Positions 8,692-17,946 of a stretch of DNA of 64,000 nucleotides are shown piece after piece. The notes under the pieces were generated by a model, which was not told the origin of the DNA, searched no databases, and saw only the letters and a program-made list of their open reading frames with translations. The stretch's first letter is position 1, and each line of letters starts with the position of its first letter. The position numbers and the translations under genes are program-made. Origin of the DNA: Hofstenia miamia (taxonomy: Eukaryota; Xenacoelomorpha; Acoela); the NCBI GenBank assembly GCA_004352715.1, contig SCFE01000103.1, positions 1,095,238 through 1,159,237 of the forward strand, in the 5' to 3' direction.

Positions 8692-9890
8692 TTTCAATAC
8701 TTGCTAGATATTTTTAGATTTGTTCGTAATTATCTCAAATCCTAAATGATTTGATGTTGCACTAGGGGTTTTGTCCTCCGAAGTTTTCTACATAACTGTC
8801 TTGAATATATTTTTCAAAGTTGCGGGCTCTAATTAGCTTTCTGCGGTAAACCGCTACCGCCAGTATTTATTTCTCAGTATTTAGGCAAAAGACACAATTT
8901 ACAGCTGAAGTTTCCAACACTAACGTTGAGGGCTCCAATCATGAGCACTGAAAATGGTTTCTGATTAATGTGAAAAACTTTCACATTACCACACAACTGA
9001 AATGTTGTTTCTAAAGCATAATCTCTATTTTAATTTTCCAGTTTTTCCAGACCCTGTTTTTCACGAAAACCCGTTTCACAGATATTCTGTGAAACACCGT
9101 ATGCCTTACCATTACCTGCGGTATTCAGTCCATACCATGCTGACACCGTACCGAGTGTAGAAATCGCATACCACCAAAGCCTAGCTCTAATAAACTTTAA
9201 AAAGCTGCAGGTAAAGACCCATTAAAGCCGAATTCTTGTAACAGGTCTAACATAAGATATATAACATTTTGAAAATCAATATGTAATTAGAATGAATATA
9301 ATAATTGCAATAATTGAGGAATTTTGAATAAAAATTGTAACTGCTAAGCATTGATTATGAGCTGCCAGGTTTAGCAAAATGATTAATTGCTAAAATTTAA
9401 GAGTCAAAGTGTAGATTCAATAGTTGTTATTGGATTGATTGAAAGTTAAGGCTTTACAAAGTGTAAAAACCATAGGTCAACCAAAGCCATGTGCTATGTG
9501 GAACAGAAAGTCAAAGGAATACTAATTCAGGAAAAAACAAGATTAAATAATAGTTATAATATTAAAAATAATAAATATAATAATAGTGATAATAATAACA
9601 CTTGAAATGTTTATTTAACAATAAACACAGAATCGCATAAACAAACATAACAGTTACTAACAATATTAACTAATCCATGTGCTCATTTATATGACTATTA
9701 CTTTTTGGGAATGACATTGCTTATTAAACAACTTCTCTTCCAGTAGTTTTTTGAATAGCTCTCTCTTTTTGTAGATCTAATAGTACATGGAAGCTTCATC
9801 CACATTGTTGAAGCTTTCGTGGTGAATGAAGTATCCTAATAAATACAACATTTTGGCCATTTATTTATAAAGTTGTGATTACGATTGGTG
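8692..9890. other. Non-coding stretch with palindromic subterminal-like repeats
   Basis: No gene is seen. Positions 8840-8870 and 9090-9190 carry GC-richer repeats (GCGGTAAACCGC, CCGTATGCC, GCGGTAT). A perfect hairpin GTTTCACAGA-TAT-TCTGTGAAAC lies at 9083-9105. The right part ends TAGCTCTAATAA near 9190, echoing hAT MITE ends, but no matching left end or target duplication was found. The rest (9200-9890) is AT-rich. Confidence 0.4.
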
Positions 9891-9896
9891 TGTTCA

Positions 9897-10455
9897 TTAA
9901 AGTTTTTGAATTTTTATATGATGGATTTCCAGTTTTAAAATATTAAAAAGGCATTGAATCATGAAACATGGCGATAATATTTTGAGATGATTTTTAATAT
10001 GATTTACACTTTCTGATTGAAAATAGTCTTCATTAAGCCCCAATGAATTATCCAAAATACGACAATATTCGGTCGAATTTACGTTTCCATGGAATCTCTC
10101 TAGGACACGCACGCCATCTGCTCGTATAGCCCCCAAAACATCTGAGAAGTAGGAAATTTTGTAGTTTTGCTCGGATTTTTTAATGGAATCGTGTTCCTGG
10201 AGGTATACAGACGTATTTCCTAAATCGCTCGACTACAGACAACAAGGACTCATCTGTGAAGTTTCCCAAAACGCCACATGTACCTCTTTGCAATATGTTA
10301 ATCTTTTTCTTTTATGTGCCAAAGTGAGAAGTGGTTTTTTGGCTGCTATTGGGCCAAAGAGCCTGGCACCTCGTAAAACTCGTTTTGTAGTGTCTACTGA
10401 TATAACAGCGACTAAATCATTCGCTGACCGCCGGACTTGTGCTGCGGTTAAAGTG
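9897..10455 (-). pseudogene. Tc1-like transposase fragment, frameshifted
   Basis: Read from the N gap leftwards, the minus strand gives TLTAAQVRRSANDLVAVISV (helix-turn-helix linker), TTKRVLRGARLFG, AAKKPLLTLAHKRKRLTYC (the KPLL...H...RL.FA block), then after frame changes GAIRADGVRVLERFHGNVN and STEYCRILDNSL (the 'G...G.mn...Y..iL...l' block). This order is that of a Tc1/mariner DDE transposase from the DNA-binding linker to the middle of the catalytic domain. The tail with the final acidic residue is missing and there are at least two frameshifts. It lies between two LINE fragments and next to an N gap, so its own ends cannot be seen. Confidence 0.75.
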
Positions 10456-11400
10456 NNNNNNNNNNNNNNNNNNNNNNNNNNNNNNNNNNNNNNNNNNNNN
10501 NNNNNNNNNNNNNNNNNNNNNNNNNNNNNNNNNNNNNNNNNNNNNNNNNNNNNNNNNNNNNNNNNNNNNNNNNNNNNNNNNNNNNNNNNNNNNNNNNNNN
10601 NNNNNNNNNNNNNNNNNNNNNNNNNNNNNNNNNNNNNNNNNNNNNNNNNNNNNNNNNNNNNNNNNNNNNNNNNNNNNNNNNNNNNNNNNNNNNNNNNNNN
10701 NNNNNNNNNNNNNNNNNNNNNNNNNNNNNNNNNNNNNNNNNNNNNNNNNNNNNNNNNNNNNNNNNNNNNNNNNNNNNNNNNNNNNNNNNNNNNNNNNNNN
10801 NNNNNNNNNNNNNNNNNNNNNNNNNNNNNNNNNNNNNNNNNNNNNNNNNNNNNNNNNNNNNNNNNNNNNNNNNNNNNNNNNNNNNNNNNNNNNNNNNNNN
10901 NNNNNNNNNNNNNNNNNNNNNNNNNNNNNNNNNNNNNNNNNNNNNNNNNNNNNNNNNNNNNNNNNNNNNNNNNNNNNNNNNNNNNNNNNNNNNNNNNNNN
11001 NNNNNNNNNNNNNNNNNNNNNNNNNNNNNNNNNNNNNNNNNNNNNNNNNNNNNNNNNNNNNNNNNNNNNNNNNNNNNNNNNNNNNNNNNNNNNNNNNNNN
11101 NNNNNNNNNNNNNNNNNNNNNNNNNNNNNNNNNNNNNNNNNNNNNNNNNNNNNNNNNNNNNNNNNNNNNNNNNNNNNNNNNNNNNNNNNNNNNNNNNNNN
11201 NNNNNNNNNNNNNNNNNNNNNNNNNNNNNNNNNNNNNNNNNNNNNNNNNNNNNNNNNNNNNNNNNNNNNNNNNNNNNNNNNNNNNNNNNNNNNNNNNNNN
11301 NNNNNNNNNNNNNNNNNNNNNNNNNNNNNNNNNNNNNNNNNNNNNNNNNNNNNNNNNNNNNNNNNNNNNNNNNNNNNNNNNNNNNNNNNNNNNNNNNNNN
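10456..11400. other. Assembly gap, 945 N
   Basis: N from 10456 to 11400. Its left edge cuts the Tc1-like transposase and its right edge cuts LINE fragment B at the point that is duplicated in fragment A. Confidence 0.95.
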
Positions 11401-12495
11401 TAAAGATATCTCGCCATCAAGAGATCTTATTAGTTTAAAACAATCGGCTGTAGAGTTTCCATTTTTGAAGTTATCAAGGAATAAGATAGTATCAAGTTCA
11501 ACAGAGTTTGATAATTCCTGTTTAATGGTTTGGGATTTCAATTTAAAATAGTAATTTGCAGTCCTTTTAAATGCACGTTCAACTGTATTCAAAGAATTCC
11601 ATAAATGAACAGAACGCGAGCTATAATAATAAGGTAATTGTTTTCTTCGATTTCTCTTGCGCGGAACATAAAAATTCAATATTTGAAAAAAAGAATCCGA
11701 CCAGAAAGAAAAGTAATCACTTTCTTCCGGTGATTTCAGAAAAGAAAATAGATTTACTGCAAGTTCCTCAGAGAAGGCAGTATGGTTAATCTGAGAGAGA
11801 CTGTAAACAGAATTTGTGTTTGGCTGTTGGTAAATTCGATGTATAGGAATATTGAACGGAATGCAACAATGGTCACTGAACTTCACAGTAAAAACCTCCT
11901 CACGTTCCACACATGAAAAATTTACACAAATAAGGTCCAACAGACTTCCTGAAGAGTGTGTTGCAACATCCACAAGTTGATGAAAAGAATGTTCAAAAAG
12001 AAGCTCGCAGAAATCATTTTCATACGCAGATAATGATTGATAGGTATTCCAGTCAACACCAGGAAGGTTTAAATCTCCACAAACAACAACATTACCACCA
12101 GACGATAAATCTAAAACAGTGGTAAACATTCTAGAGAGATCGATAGTAGGAATCCTGTAAGAACTTCCCTCCGGTGGGTTATAAACAACACAAAGTGTAA
12201 TCATATCACAGAGTTTAATAGCACAAAAGAAATCAGTGCATTCCTCAAGAACAACAAAGGGAAGATCGATTTTCCCAATGATTGCAACACCATCATGATT
12301 GCCAGATTTTCTGTCAGAACGTGCAAGCACTCGATAAGAACAAGGAGAAGGAAATAAACCAGTAACAGACGAATCCAGCCATGTTTCACAGCAACAAATA
12401 ATATCAAAATCAGATTCAATGGCAAAATTTATGAAATCCAAACGACGTTTCACAGACAATAAACTTCTAACATTAATTAGTGTTATCCGCAGAGA
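11401..12495 (-). pseudogene. LINE ORF2 apurinic-type endonuclease domain, 3' end in gap
   Basis: The frame begins at or before 12459; in-frame codons upstream read LRITLINVRSLLSVKRR, the usual N-terminus of CR1-like ORF2, so the true start is probably further up. Residues counted from the ATG at 12459: E25 in CCCETWLDSS, YNPPEGSS at 93-100, GDLN at 128-131, VDWN at 135-138, and SDH at 195-197. These are the metal-binding and catalytic positions of the exonuclease-endonuclease-phosphatase fold that nicks the target DNA. No stop interrupts the roughly 350 residues up to the gap, so this copy may be young. The reverse transcriptase part lies in or beyond the gap. Labelled pseudogene only because it is incomplete as assembled. 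Confidence 0.85.
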
Positions 12496-12537
12496 CTCTT
12501 TCTGATGAAGATTGGAGGTCCTGGAAGCTGTCTGTAG

Positions 12538-12738
12538 TCAGAAACTCTCCGCATTTTGTTGAGGTAGCGTTTTTAACCATTCTCTTGCCCGCTCATTAAG
12601 CTTGAATCTGCCTATTGTAACATCTTTTGGCCATAGATTGACGTCTTCCAGATCCTTGATGTCACCTTTAAATACACAATGGAAAGACTTTGTATGTGAA
12701 TCATCTCTCGAAATAGTCCGGACGTGAAGTAAGCCCAT
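12538..12738 (-). pseudogene. LINE ORF1 C-terminal fragment
   Basis: The 66-codon frame contains TKSFHCVFKGDIKDLEDV and LWPKDVTIGRF, resembling the end of CR1/RTE-type ORF1 proteins (a 'hS..F.v.....d...vl.p..WP.gv.vr.f' segment). It stops 43 bases before the conserved N-terminus of ORF2, which is the normal arrangement. ORF1 proteins bind the element's RNA. The upstream part is lost at the single N at 12754. The match is to a short pattern only, so confidence is moderate. Confidence 0.5.
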
Positions 12739-12754
12739 GTTGTTGCTATCACAN

Positions 12755-13180
12755 CTGAAAATTTAAATGTACATTATTCACTATATCTAAGCCAGTACTA
12801 AATTTTTTGATTTATGATTCAAAATTTAAGATCGTACTGGGATTAGTTTCAATGCTATTTACCGCTAATAACAGGAAAATTATAAGAGATATAAAGAACG
12901 ACTTTTTAAAATAGTTTAAAAATGTTCTTGAATAACACATAGTTGATTGATATGTATTGAAATAAAACTGTACTAGTAAGAGTAAATCATACTCATTAGA
13001 TTTGTAAGTCGAAATAAGGAAAATATAAGTAAAGAGTAAAAATTTGATTTGAGAACAGAATTAAATTTAAGTTTATAGTAATTTTTCCGTAGACTGGGCA
13101 TACTAAAACAAAAATAAAATATATAATAAAACATAATTAAAAAAGCCATAGTACAAAAAAGTCCAGGTAGAAATTAATCA
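12755..13180. other. AT-rich stretch without recognisable features
   Basis: No coding frame, inverted repeat or simple repeat stands out here. Confidence 0.5.
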
Positions 13181-13199
13181 AGTAGTGTTAGCATCTAAA

Positions 13200-13740
13200 G
13201 TTGTGTACCATATCGATGTAGAAAGGTGGTGCAGTGTTACAGAGTGTAATGGCGTATGATTGATGTACCCTGGACGAATGATGAAATGGGTTGCGGTAAC
13301 GAGGGACGAAGCTTTTGTAGACTGCAGCCTTTGACGGCGTGTGTTTGAAATGCGGTGCTTTACGTTGTGACAGTGGCTCAATTTTTCAAAACAGTAGGAT
13401 TGAAGGGGATATATAACCCAGTGTTTGAGGGTTTGATGTAGAGAGAAGTTTCAAATGAAGAGGAAGCTCAGTGAAGAGAAACATCAAGATGATTGAGATG
13501 ACCATTGGTTTCCGTTTCTTGAGTAAATTGAATTGAAGGAAGGAATGAGTTGAGGAAGTGAAGCAATTCGTCAGCTTGATTTTGATTGTCCATTAAACAA
13601 AAGATATTGTCGACGTATCACATGTAGAATGAAGGAAGATTAATTGCAGAGAATTTTGATTCAATGATGTCCATAGCAAAGTTTGCGAATGTTGGGCCTA
13701 GGCATGATCCCATAGTCTTTCAAAAAATCTCGAAGCCTCA
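13200..13740 (-). pseudogene. Penelope-like reverse transcriptase fragment
   Basis: Minus-strand translation from 13730 reads MGSCLGPTFANFAMD (motif B of Penelope-like reverse transcriptases, usually 'GSPLGP..ANf'), LPSFYM*YVDNIFCLM (motif C, normally YVDDIF; the second Asp is Asn here and a stop precedes it), DELLHFLNSFLPSIQFTQETE and LNHLDVSL (the 'I.FT.E.e....FLD' block), then TSLYIKPSNTGLYIPFNP (the 'S.YRKP..TG.Y..f.S' block). Frameshifts follow. The active-site change and stops make it inactive. Penelope-like elements are a separate class of retroelements with telomerase-like polymerase. Confidence 0.75.
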
Positions 13741-14240
13741 GTAAAAAATTTCAACAATAAATTCACTTCAACTCAAATCAAGCTTGTCTTTCAATCATTC
13801 AAAACCAGCAACATCTTTTCAAACAAAGATCCATTCCACTTTCTCTACACTTTTCTCTTGTTTATAAATATCAATATCATTAGTGTGAACACTTATACAT
13901 AGGAGAGACTAGAAGACATCTTCAAACCAGAATCCAAGAACATCTCTACGGTCATTTTGTTCCATCATCAAAGCTATGCCGCCACTTCATCTCATTTTTC
14001 AGTCATAATCTCGTCATCCATCTTCAAAGGTAGCTGAAGGAATTGCAATCAAAGAAATTGGCCCGTCACTTAACAATCAAGTCGAATTCAAACTTCACCT
14101 CTTCTAAGCTGTCAATCATTCAATCAATCATTTAATTGCGGTATATATAAACTTTATTTTTAATCGCTGTTTATTCTTGCTGATGAAAGCTAATAATATA
14201 GCCAAAATTACTACAAATATTTTTCATCAACGTGTTCATT
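13735..14240 (+). pseudogene. Penelope-like GIY-YIG endonuclease fragment, inverted relative to its RT
   Basis: On the plus strand at about 13887-13955 the frame reads LYIGETRRHLQTRIQEHLYG, the GIY-YIG core. It continues with KVAEGIAIKEIGPSLNNQ-like sequence in shifting frames and, near 14180-14235, DEANN..KITTNIFHQRVHFCA, the stereotyped end of these elements. In an intact element this endonuclease follows the reverse transcriptase on the same strand. Here the polymerase piece (13200-13740) is on the minus strand and abuts it head to head near 13735, so the two come from an inversion or from two copies. Confidence 0.7.
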
Positions 14241-14242
14241 TT

Positions 14243-14248
<6 letters not shown>

Positions 14249-14290
<42 letters not shown>
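14249..14290. repeat. (TA)n microsatellite
   Basis: About 42 bp of TA immediately follow the end of the Penelope-like fragment. Confidence 0.9.
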
Positions 14291-14291
<1 letters not shown>

Positions 14292-14368
14292 GTATGCAAC
14301 TTAGTAAAACGACTATTTTCTGAATATCAAAGTTAAATATTCAAAAAATAATATCTTAACATTTTTCA

Positions 14369-14654
14369 AAATCAAAATTATAATGAATATATTGAAACTG
14401 TTCGTAATCTTGGTTTAGCAATTGATAAGGAATTAAAAATGAAGGATCATGTATCTCAATTAGTTAAAAATTCAAACTATATTCTGAAAAATCTTTACAA
14501 ATTTGGAAATTATCTACCAAATTCTATATCAGAACTAGTCAGAACACGAATTCTAACTAAAATAGACTACTGTAATGCCTGTTTTCTTGGTATGGACAAT
14601 ATTTTAATACAGAAACTTCACAAAATAAGCTCTAAAATGCATGCCCTGATTTAG
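14369..14654 (+). pseudogene. CR1/L2-like LINE reverse transcriptase tail
   Basis: The open frame starts before the ATG at 14439; codons from about 14369 read VRNLGLAIDKELKMKDHVS, the 'v.nLGv.lD..L.w..hv' block. It then gives NYILKNLYKFGNYLPN and LVRTRILTKIDYCNACFLGM, the conserved 'l..s.i...lDYCN.l..G' motif near the end of CR1/Jockey-type reverse transcriptases, and IQKLHKISSKMHALI. It stops at 14654. The following bases (14690-14740, GGTGCGGATAGCCCACCATTACT...) have codons like the final 'LpI..R...K......' segment in another frame. Only the 3' end remains, as is typical of 5'-truncated LINE insertions. Confidence 0.7.
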
Positions 14655-14759
14655 TTTTTTAATGTTGCCGAACATCAAAATCAGTTTTAAAAACCTGAGG
14701 TGCGGATAGCCCACCATTACTCCTCTTGTGTACTCCACTAGATAAGAGTCAACAACACT

Positions 14760-15780
14760 GTTTATCAACAGAAAAAGAAACTATTAAAAACAAATACTAA
14801 ACCGGAACTTCAACGAATTTTAAAAAGGATAACATATCTACAAAACACATAACACAAAAGCAATTATAAACATGAATAAAAGCAGTAGTAAATACAGCAA
14901 CAAGTCGACTGCTTGCATAAATATGCAAATCATCTGATGTTGAAATACCCACTGCATTGTAAATGTTTTGAAAATTAAACTAAATGAAAAGTTGATCATC
15001 GATTCTAGAAGTTAATAAAGAGTGAGAATGACAAGTTATAGGTGCGCACAGCACAGAACACAATTGAGAAATGACTCACTATAAAGAATGAATATTCATG
15101 AGCATCAAAATATAAAATATAATTGATACGTTAAATAACCCTCTATCAATGGGGTTTTTTGACTAATTGGGACTGCAATTAATTTTTTTCAATGATAACA
15201 GCAAGTAGTCTGAATTCTTGTGCATATTTGATGCTCTGTTGAGGGGATTGAAAGACATTGCTAGTGTGTAAACAAACATAACATGCCAATATATAGGTTA
15301 ATTTAATGTACTGTTTTAAACAGACCTTGTTTGCAGTTTGCTGTAACAGCTAGCTTATTTGCCTTCTTTAATTTTGTAATATTTTATTAATTTTTATCCA
15401 GTGCCAATATTTACTCATTATTCCGAAGGAAATGATTATTTTTTGTAAATATTTGCTATTATTCTATAGATTTTTAGAATCAATCTGTTGAAAATTTAGT
15501 TGAACACAATTAAATGTGAAAGCACACACATTATTATCTCATTGAAGTTTCACAAATTTGTCGCTCTTTACAATCTGCTTAAAGTCAAGAATTATATTTT
15601 TTATATTATTAAATAGAGCCAGCAAGTGGTAGAGGGGAATGTGAATATATACATTGCAACGGAGGTATCTGCAAACCATGATTATATTTAAAGTGTTTAC
15701 TATTGTAACACTGTACTGATAAGCAAAAATAAGAAGCAGATTTATTTCTAACTTAAAAAAAATAAAAGTTAACTTAAATG
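14760..15780. other. AT-rich intergenic stretch
   Basis: About 1 kb between the LINE tail and peptide gene 2. No coding, repeat or RNA feature is recognised. Confidence 0.5.
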
Positions 15781-15787
15781 ATAAATG

Positions 15788-15793
15788 TTTAAT
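15788..15793 (-). terminator. Poly(A) signal variant ATTAAA overlapping the stop codon
   Basis: On the minus strand the stop TAA lies inside ATTAAA, the commonest natural variant of AATAAA. This mirrors the AATAAA/stop overlap of copy 1. Confidence 0.4.
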
Positions 15794-15995
15794 TTTTCTT
15801 CTTAGCTTTTTTCACTTCATTTTTCAAAATATCCTTCGTAAGTTCTTTAGTCAATTCTTTTTCCACTTCTTTTTCGATAACCTTTTTCATTACCTTGTCT
15901 TTCGCTTCCCTTTTATAGCTTGGCATAGAAAAAGCACATGAATAAGCAAAAAGCTGTAGAAGTGTTAGTAAAACAAGAAACGCTGTTGCTTTCAT
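15789..15995 (-). CDS. Small secreted lysine-rich peptide precursor, copy 2
   Basis: 68 codons on the minus strand, paralogous to 6026-6253. The signal peptide (MKATAFLVLLTLLQLFAYSC) and the junction FSMPSYKRE are nearly the same as in copy 1. The mature part (KVMKKVIEKEVEKELTKELT...) is again a charged amphipathic-helix-like stretch, ending in VKKAKKKN, with an estimated net charge near +7. Heptad-like spacing of V/I/L allows a coiled coil or membrane-active helix. The tail differs in length and sequence from copy 1, so the N-terminal half is under stronger constraint. The two genes are convergent, with transposon debris between them. The start is fixed by homology and by the conserved promoter at 16024-16062. 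Function unknown; host-defence, venom-like or prohormone roles cannot be separated from sequence. Confidence 0.75.
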   Translation of the reverse strand: MKATAFLVLLTLLQLFAYSCAFSMPSYKREAKDKVMKKVIEKEVEKELTKELTKDILKNEVKKAKKKN

Positions 15996-16023
15996 ATTCT
16001 ACTAATTACAAATATTGCTTTAA

Positions 16024-16150
16024 TATTTACCGCAATTTTAATTTAGCTTAATTAGTTAATTAACGCAATTACTGTAAATGGTGACTACAGAATTACTTAA
16101 CAAATTTGAAAATTTGTTATTCAGTTTATAATCAAATCAAATATAATAAC
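16024..16150 (-). promoter_or_regulatory. Conserved promoter of secreted-peptide gene 2
   Basis: Read on the minus strand, 16062-16024 matches 5962-6000 upstream of copy 1 in all but one or two positions: TAATTAACTAATTAA followed by CTAAATTAAAATTGCGGTAA. The distance to the ATG is 28 bases here and 25 in copy 1. More distal similarity (ATATTTGATTT, ATTTACAG) extends to about 16150. Confidence 0.5.
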
Positions 16151-16209
16151 AGCAGAAAGCAATGTATTTACATAGTGACGCATATTGCACAAGGTGCATG
16201 TTTTCATGT

Positions 16210-16458
16210 ATTATATATATATATATATATATAAANNNNNNNNNNNNNNNNNNNNNNNNNNNNNNNNNNNNNNNNNNNNNNNNNNNNNNNNNNNNNNNNN
16301 NNNNNNNNNNNNNNNNNNNNNNNNNNNNNNNNNNNNNNNNNNNNNNNNNNNNNNNNNNNNNNNNNNNNNNNNNNNNNNNNNNNNNNNNNNNNNNNNNNNN
16401 NNNNNNNNNNNNNNNNNNNNNNNNNNNNNNNNNNNNNNNNNNNNNNNNNNNNNNNNNN

Positions 16459-16489
<31 letters not shown>
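16210..16489. repeat. (TA)n tract containing a 223-N gap
   Basis: TA repeats at 16210-16233 and 16459-16489 flank N from 16236 to 16458. The gap is most likely a long TA array that could not be assembled. Confidence 0.85.
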
Positions 16490-16493
<4 letters not shown>

Positions 16494-16553
16494 ACAATTT
16501 TAAATATTCTAGTCAGTTCCATTGAGACTATTCATGTATATCTCCTAGCTAAA

Positions 16554-16605
16554 ACTGGAAAGCTAATGATTTCTCGTGAACTGGAAAGCTAATGATTTCT
16601 CGTGA
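16554..16605. repeat. Perfect 26-bp tandem duplication
   Basis: ACTGGAAAGCTAATGATTTC... is present twice head to tail (16554-16579 and 16580-16605) without mismatch. The stretch around it, 16610-17540, has no gene; TTAAGGGCTTA (16776) and its approximate inverse at 16880 may be ends of a small element. Confidence 0.8.
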
Positions 16606-17612
16606 ACTAATGACATATATATCATAAATTTTAGGTAAGTGCGACCTTTTGCAATATTAAAATACCTTGTTAGTAATGTGATATTAATAATTTGACTGAA
16701 TCGTAGTAGTCCCTAAGTTTGTCTTCTATTCCGGGAAAGGTAAAATTGTAGTAGTCTCTGTCAGAGCTAAATATTAAGGGCTTAGCCAAAGCCATATGCT
16801 GAATAATGAAAACAATAAATTTCATTGCTTATTTTCAAAACATACATTGTTGTAACCAATGCCAATTCAAATTCAAATGTTAAGCCCTTGTTTTTCTGTA
16901 CAACTATCTTTTACTTTGGTTAGCATTTATATGAAAACTTAATAAATTAAGCTGGTGAATAGCATTTAGTAAATACAAAACGAATTTTGAATTACATAAA
17001 AATTAATACTTGCTGTTACAAAGCCCTAAAAATATTTTAAAAGACTTTGACAATAGGAAGTCCACTTGGTGAATTTGATAAAAACACAGTCATCATAGAC
17101 ATTTCCCAAATCAAAATTATACTTTTAATGGAATAAGATAATATAATTGATACATTCAAACAAATAATTACATGCACCGATATCCAATGTCTTTACACCA
17201 GGAAGATCAGACAGCATTCAGGAAGAGCGAATATTTATCACTACGATGTGAGATTGCACGCTTCAATAGCAACAAAAAGTAATACCAAAATTAACATTCA
17301 ACTTTAATATTCGTTTTTGATGACAACCATAAACATTCATGATGTCAGAGTGGAACAAGTTTCATTGTGAAGGGGCTTAATCACCATTTTTGCAAATTAA
17401 CTCTAGGTTTTTTGCCACACAATGTGAAGTAGCAGGGTTAGAATGACATATAGGGGAAAGTTGGTAAATTAACTATTGTTAGTAATACAAAAGCAACATC
17501 AATAGAATGACTTACAATAAGGAGTAGCAAATGTCTCGCGGACTATATATATATATATTTATATATACAAAATTTTAAAATATCTACAAGGCACTGGATA
17601 CAAAAAATACTA

Positions 17613-17842
17613 TACGGGCGAAAGATACTATGGTGGAGGGCGCTGGATGTGAAACCAAAAAATTTTTTTTGAAGAACTCTAAAACTCACACACAAGAAAT
17701 TAGGCCCCTATTCCAAATGCGCAATGAAAAATGTTTTGGACAAAATGAATTATTCTGATTTTCCATAAAAAAGGCGCTGGATACTATGGAAAATCGGAAA
17801 GTACGGTGGTGGATACAGATTGCATAGTATCTAGAGCCCGTA
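17613..17842. mobile_element. TA-flanked MITE, 230 bp
   Basis: Inverted ends TACGGGCGAAAGATACTATG (17613-17632) and, inverted, TACGGGCTCTAGATACTATG (17842-17823) match at 17 of 20 positions. TA lies immediately outside each end, as for Tc1/mariner-type elements. No coding capacity. It is inserted within a (TA)n tract (17545-17575 on the left, 17841-17862 on the right), so the TA duplication is not independently informative. Confidence 0.6.
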
Positions 17843-17946
17843 TATATATATATATATATATAAATGAAAATTGAATTGAAAGTACTTTCGAAACTAAAAG
17901 TACCATCACCATTCAAACAAAAAATAATTGGTAGTAAAAATATTAA

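Larger units (their letters stand above)
11401..12753 (-). mobile_element. CR1/Jockey-like LINE fragment B (ORF1 end plus endonuclease)
   Basis: Minus-strand element piece running from an isolated N at 12754 to the N gap at 11400. It contains the end of an ORF1-like frame (12538-12738), a short spacer, and the first part of ORF2 with an intact-looking endonuclease domain. Positions 11401-11508 repeat the beginning of fragment A, so A and B are either two copies or one copy split by a mis-scaffolded join. Confidence 0.8.

Noticed and set aside
7540-8745. Long open frames across the N gaps (also 7681-8697, 10183-11403, 10233-11420, 10417-12459 beyond 11401, 16162-16592, 52178-52838)
   Set aside because: They are open only because N codons contain no stop; the translated part is almost all X. 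Only the ends with real sequence were interpreted.
16776-16890. Small element with TTAAGGGCTTA ends
   Set aside because: Only about 10 bp of inverted similarity and no target duplication that can be told apart from AT-rich background.
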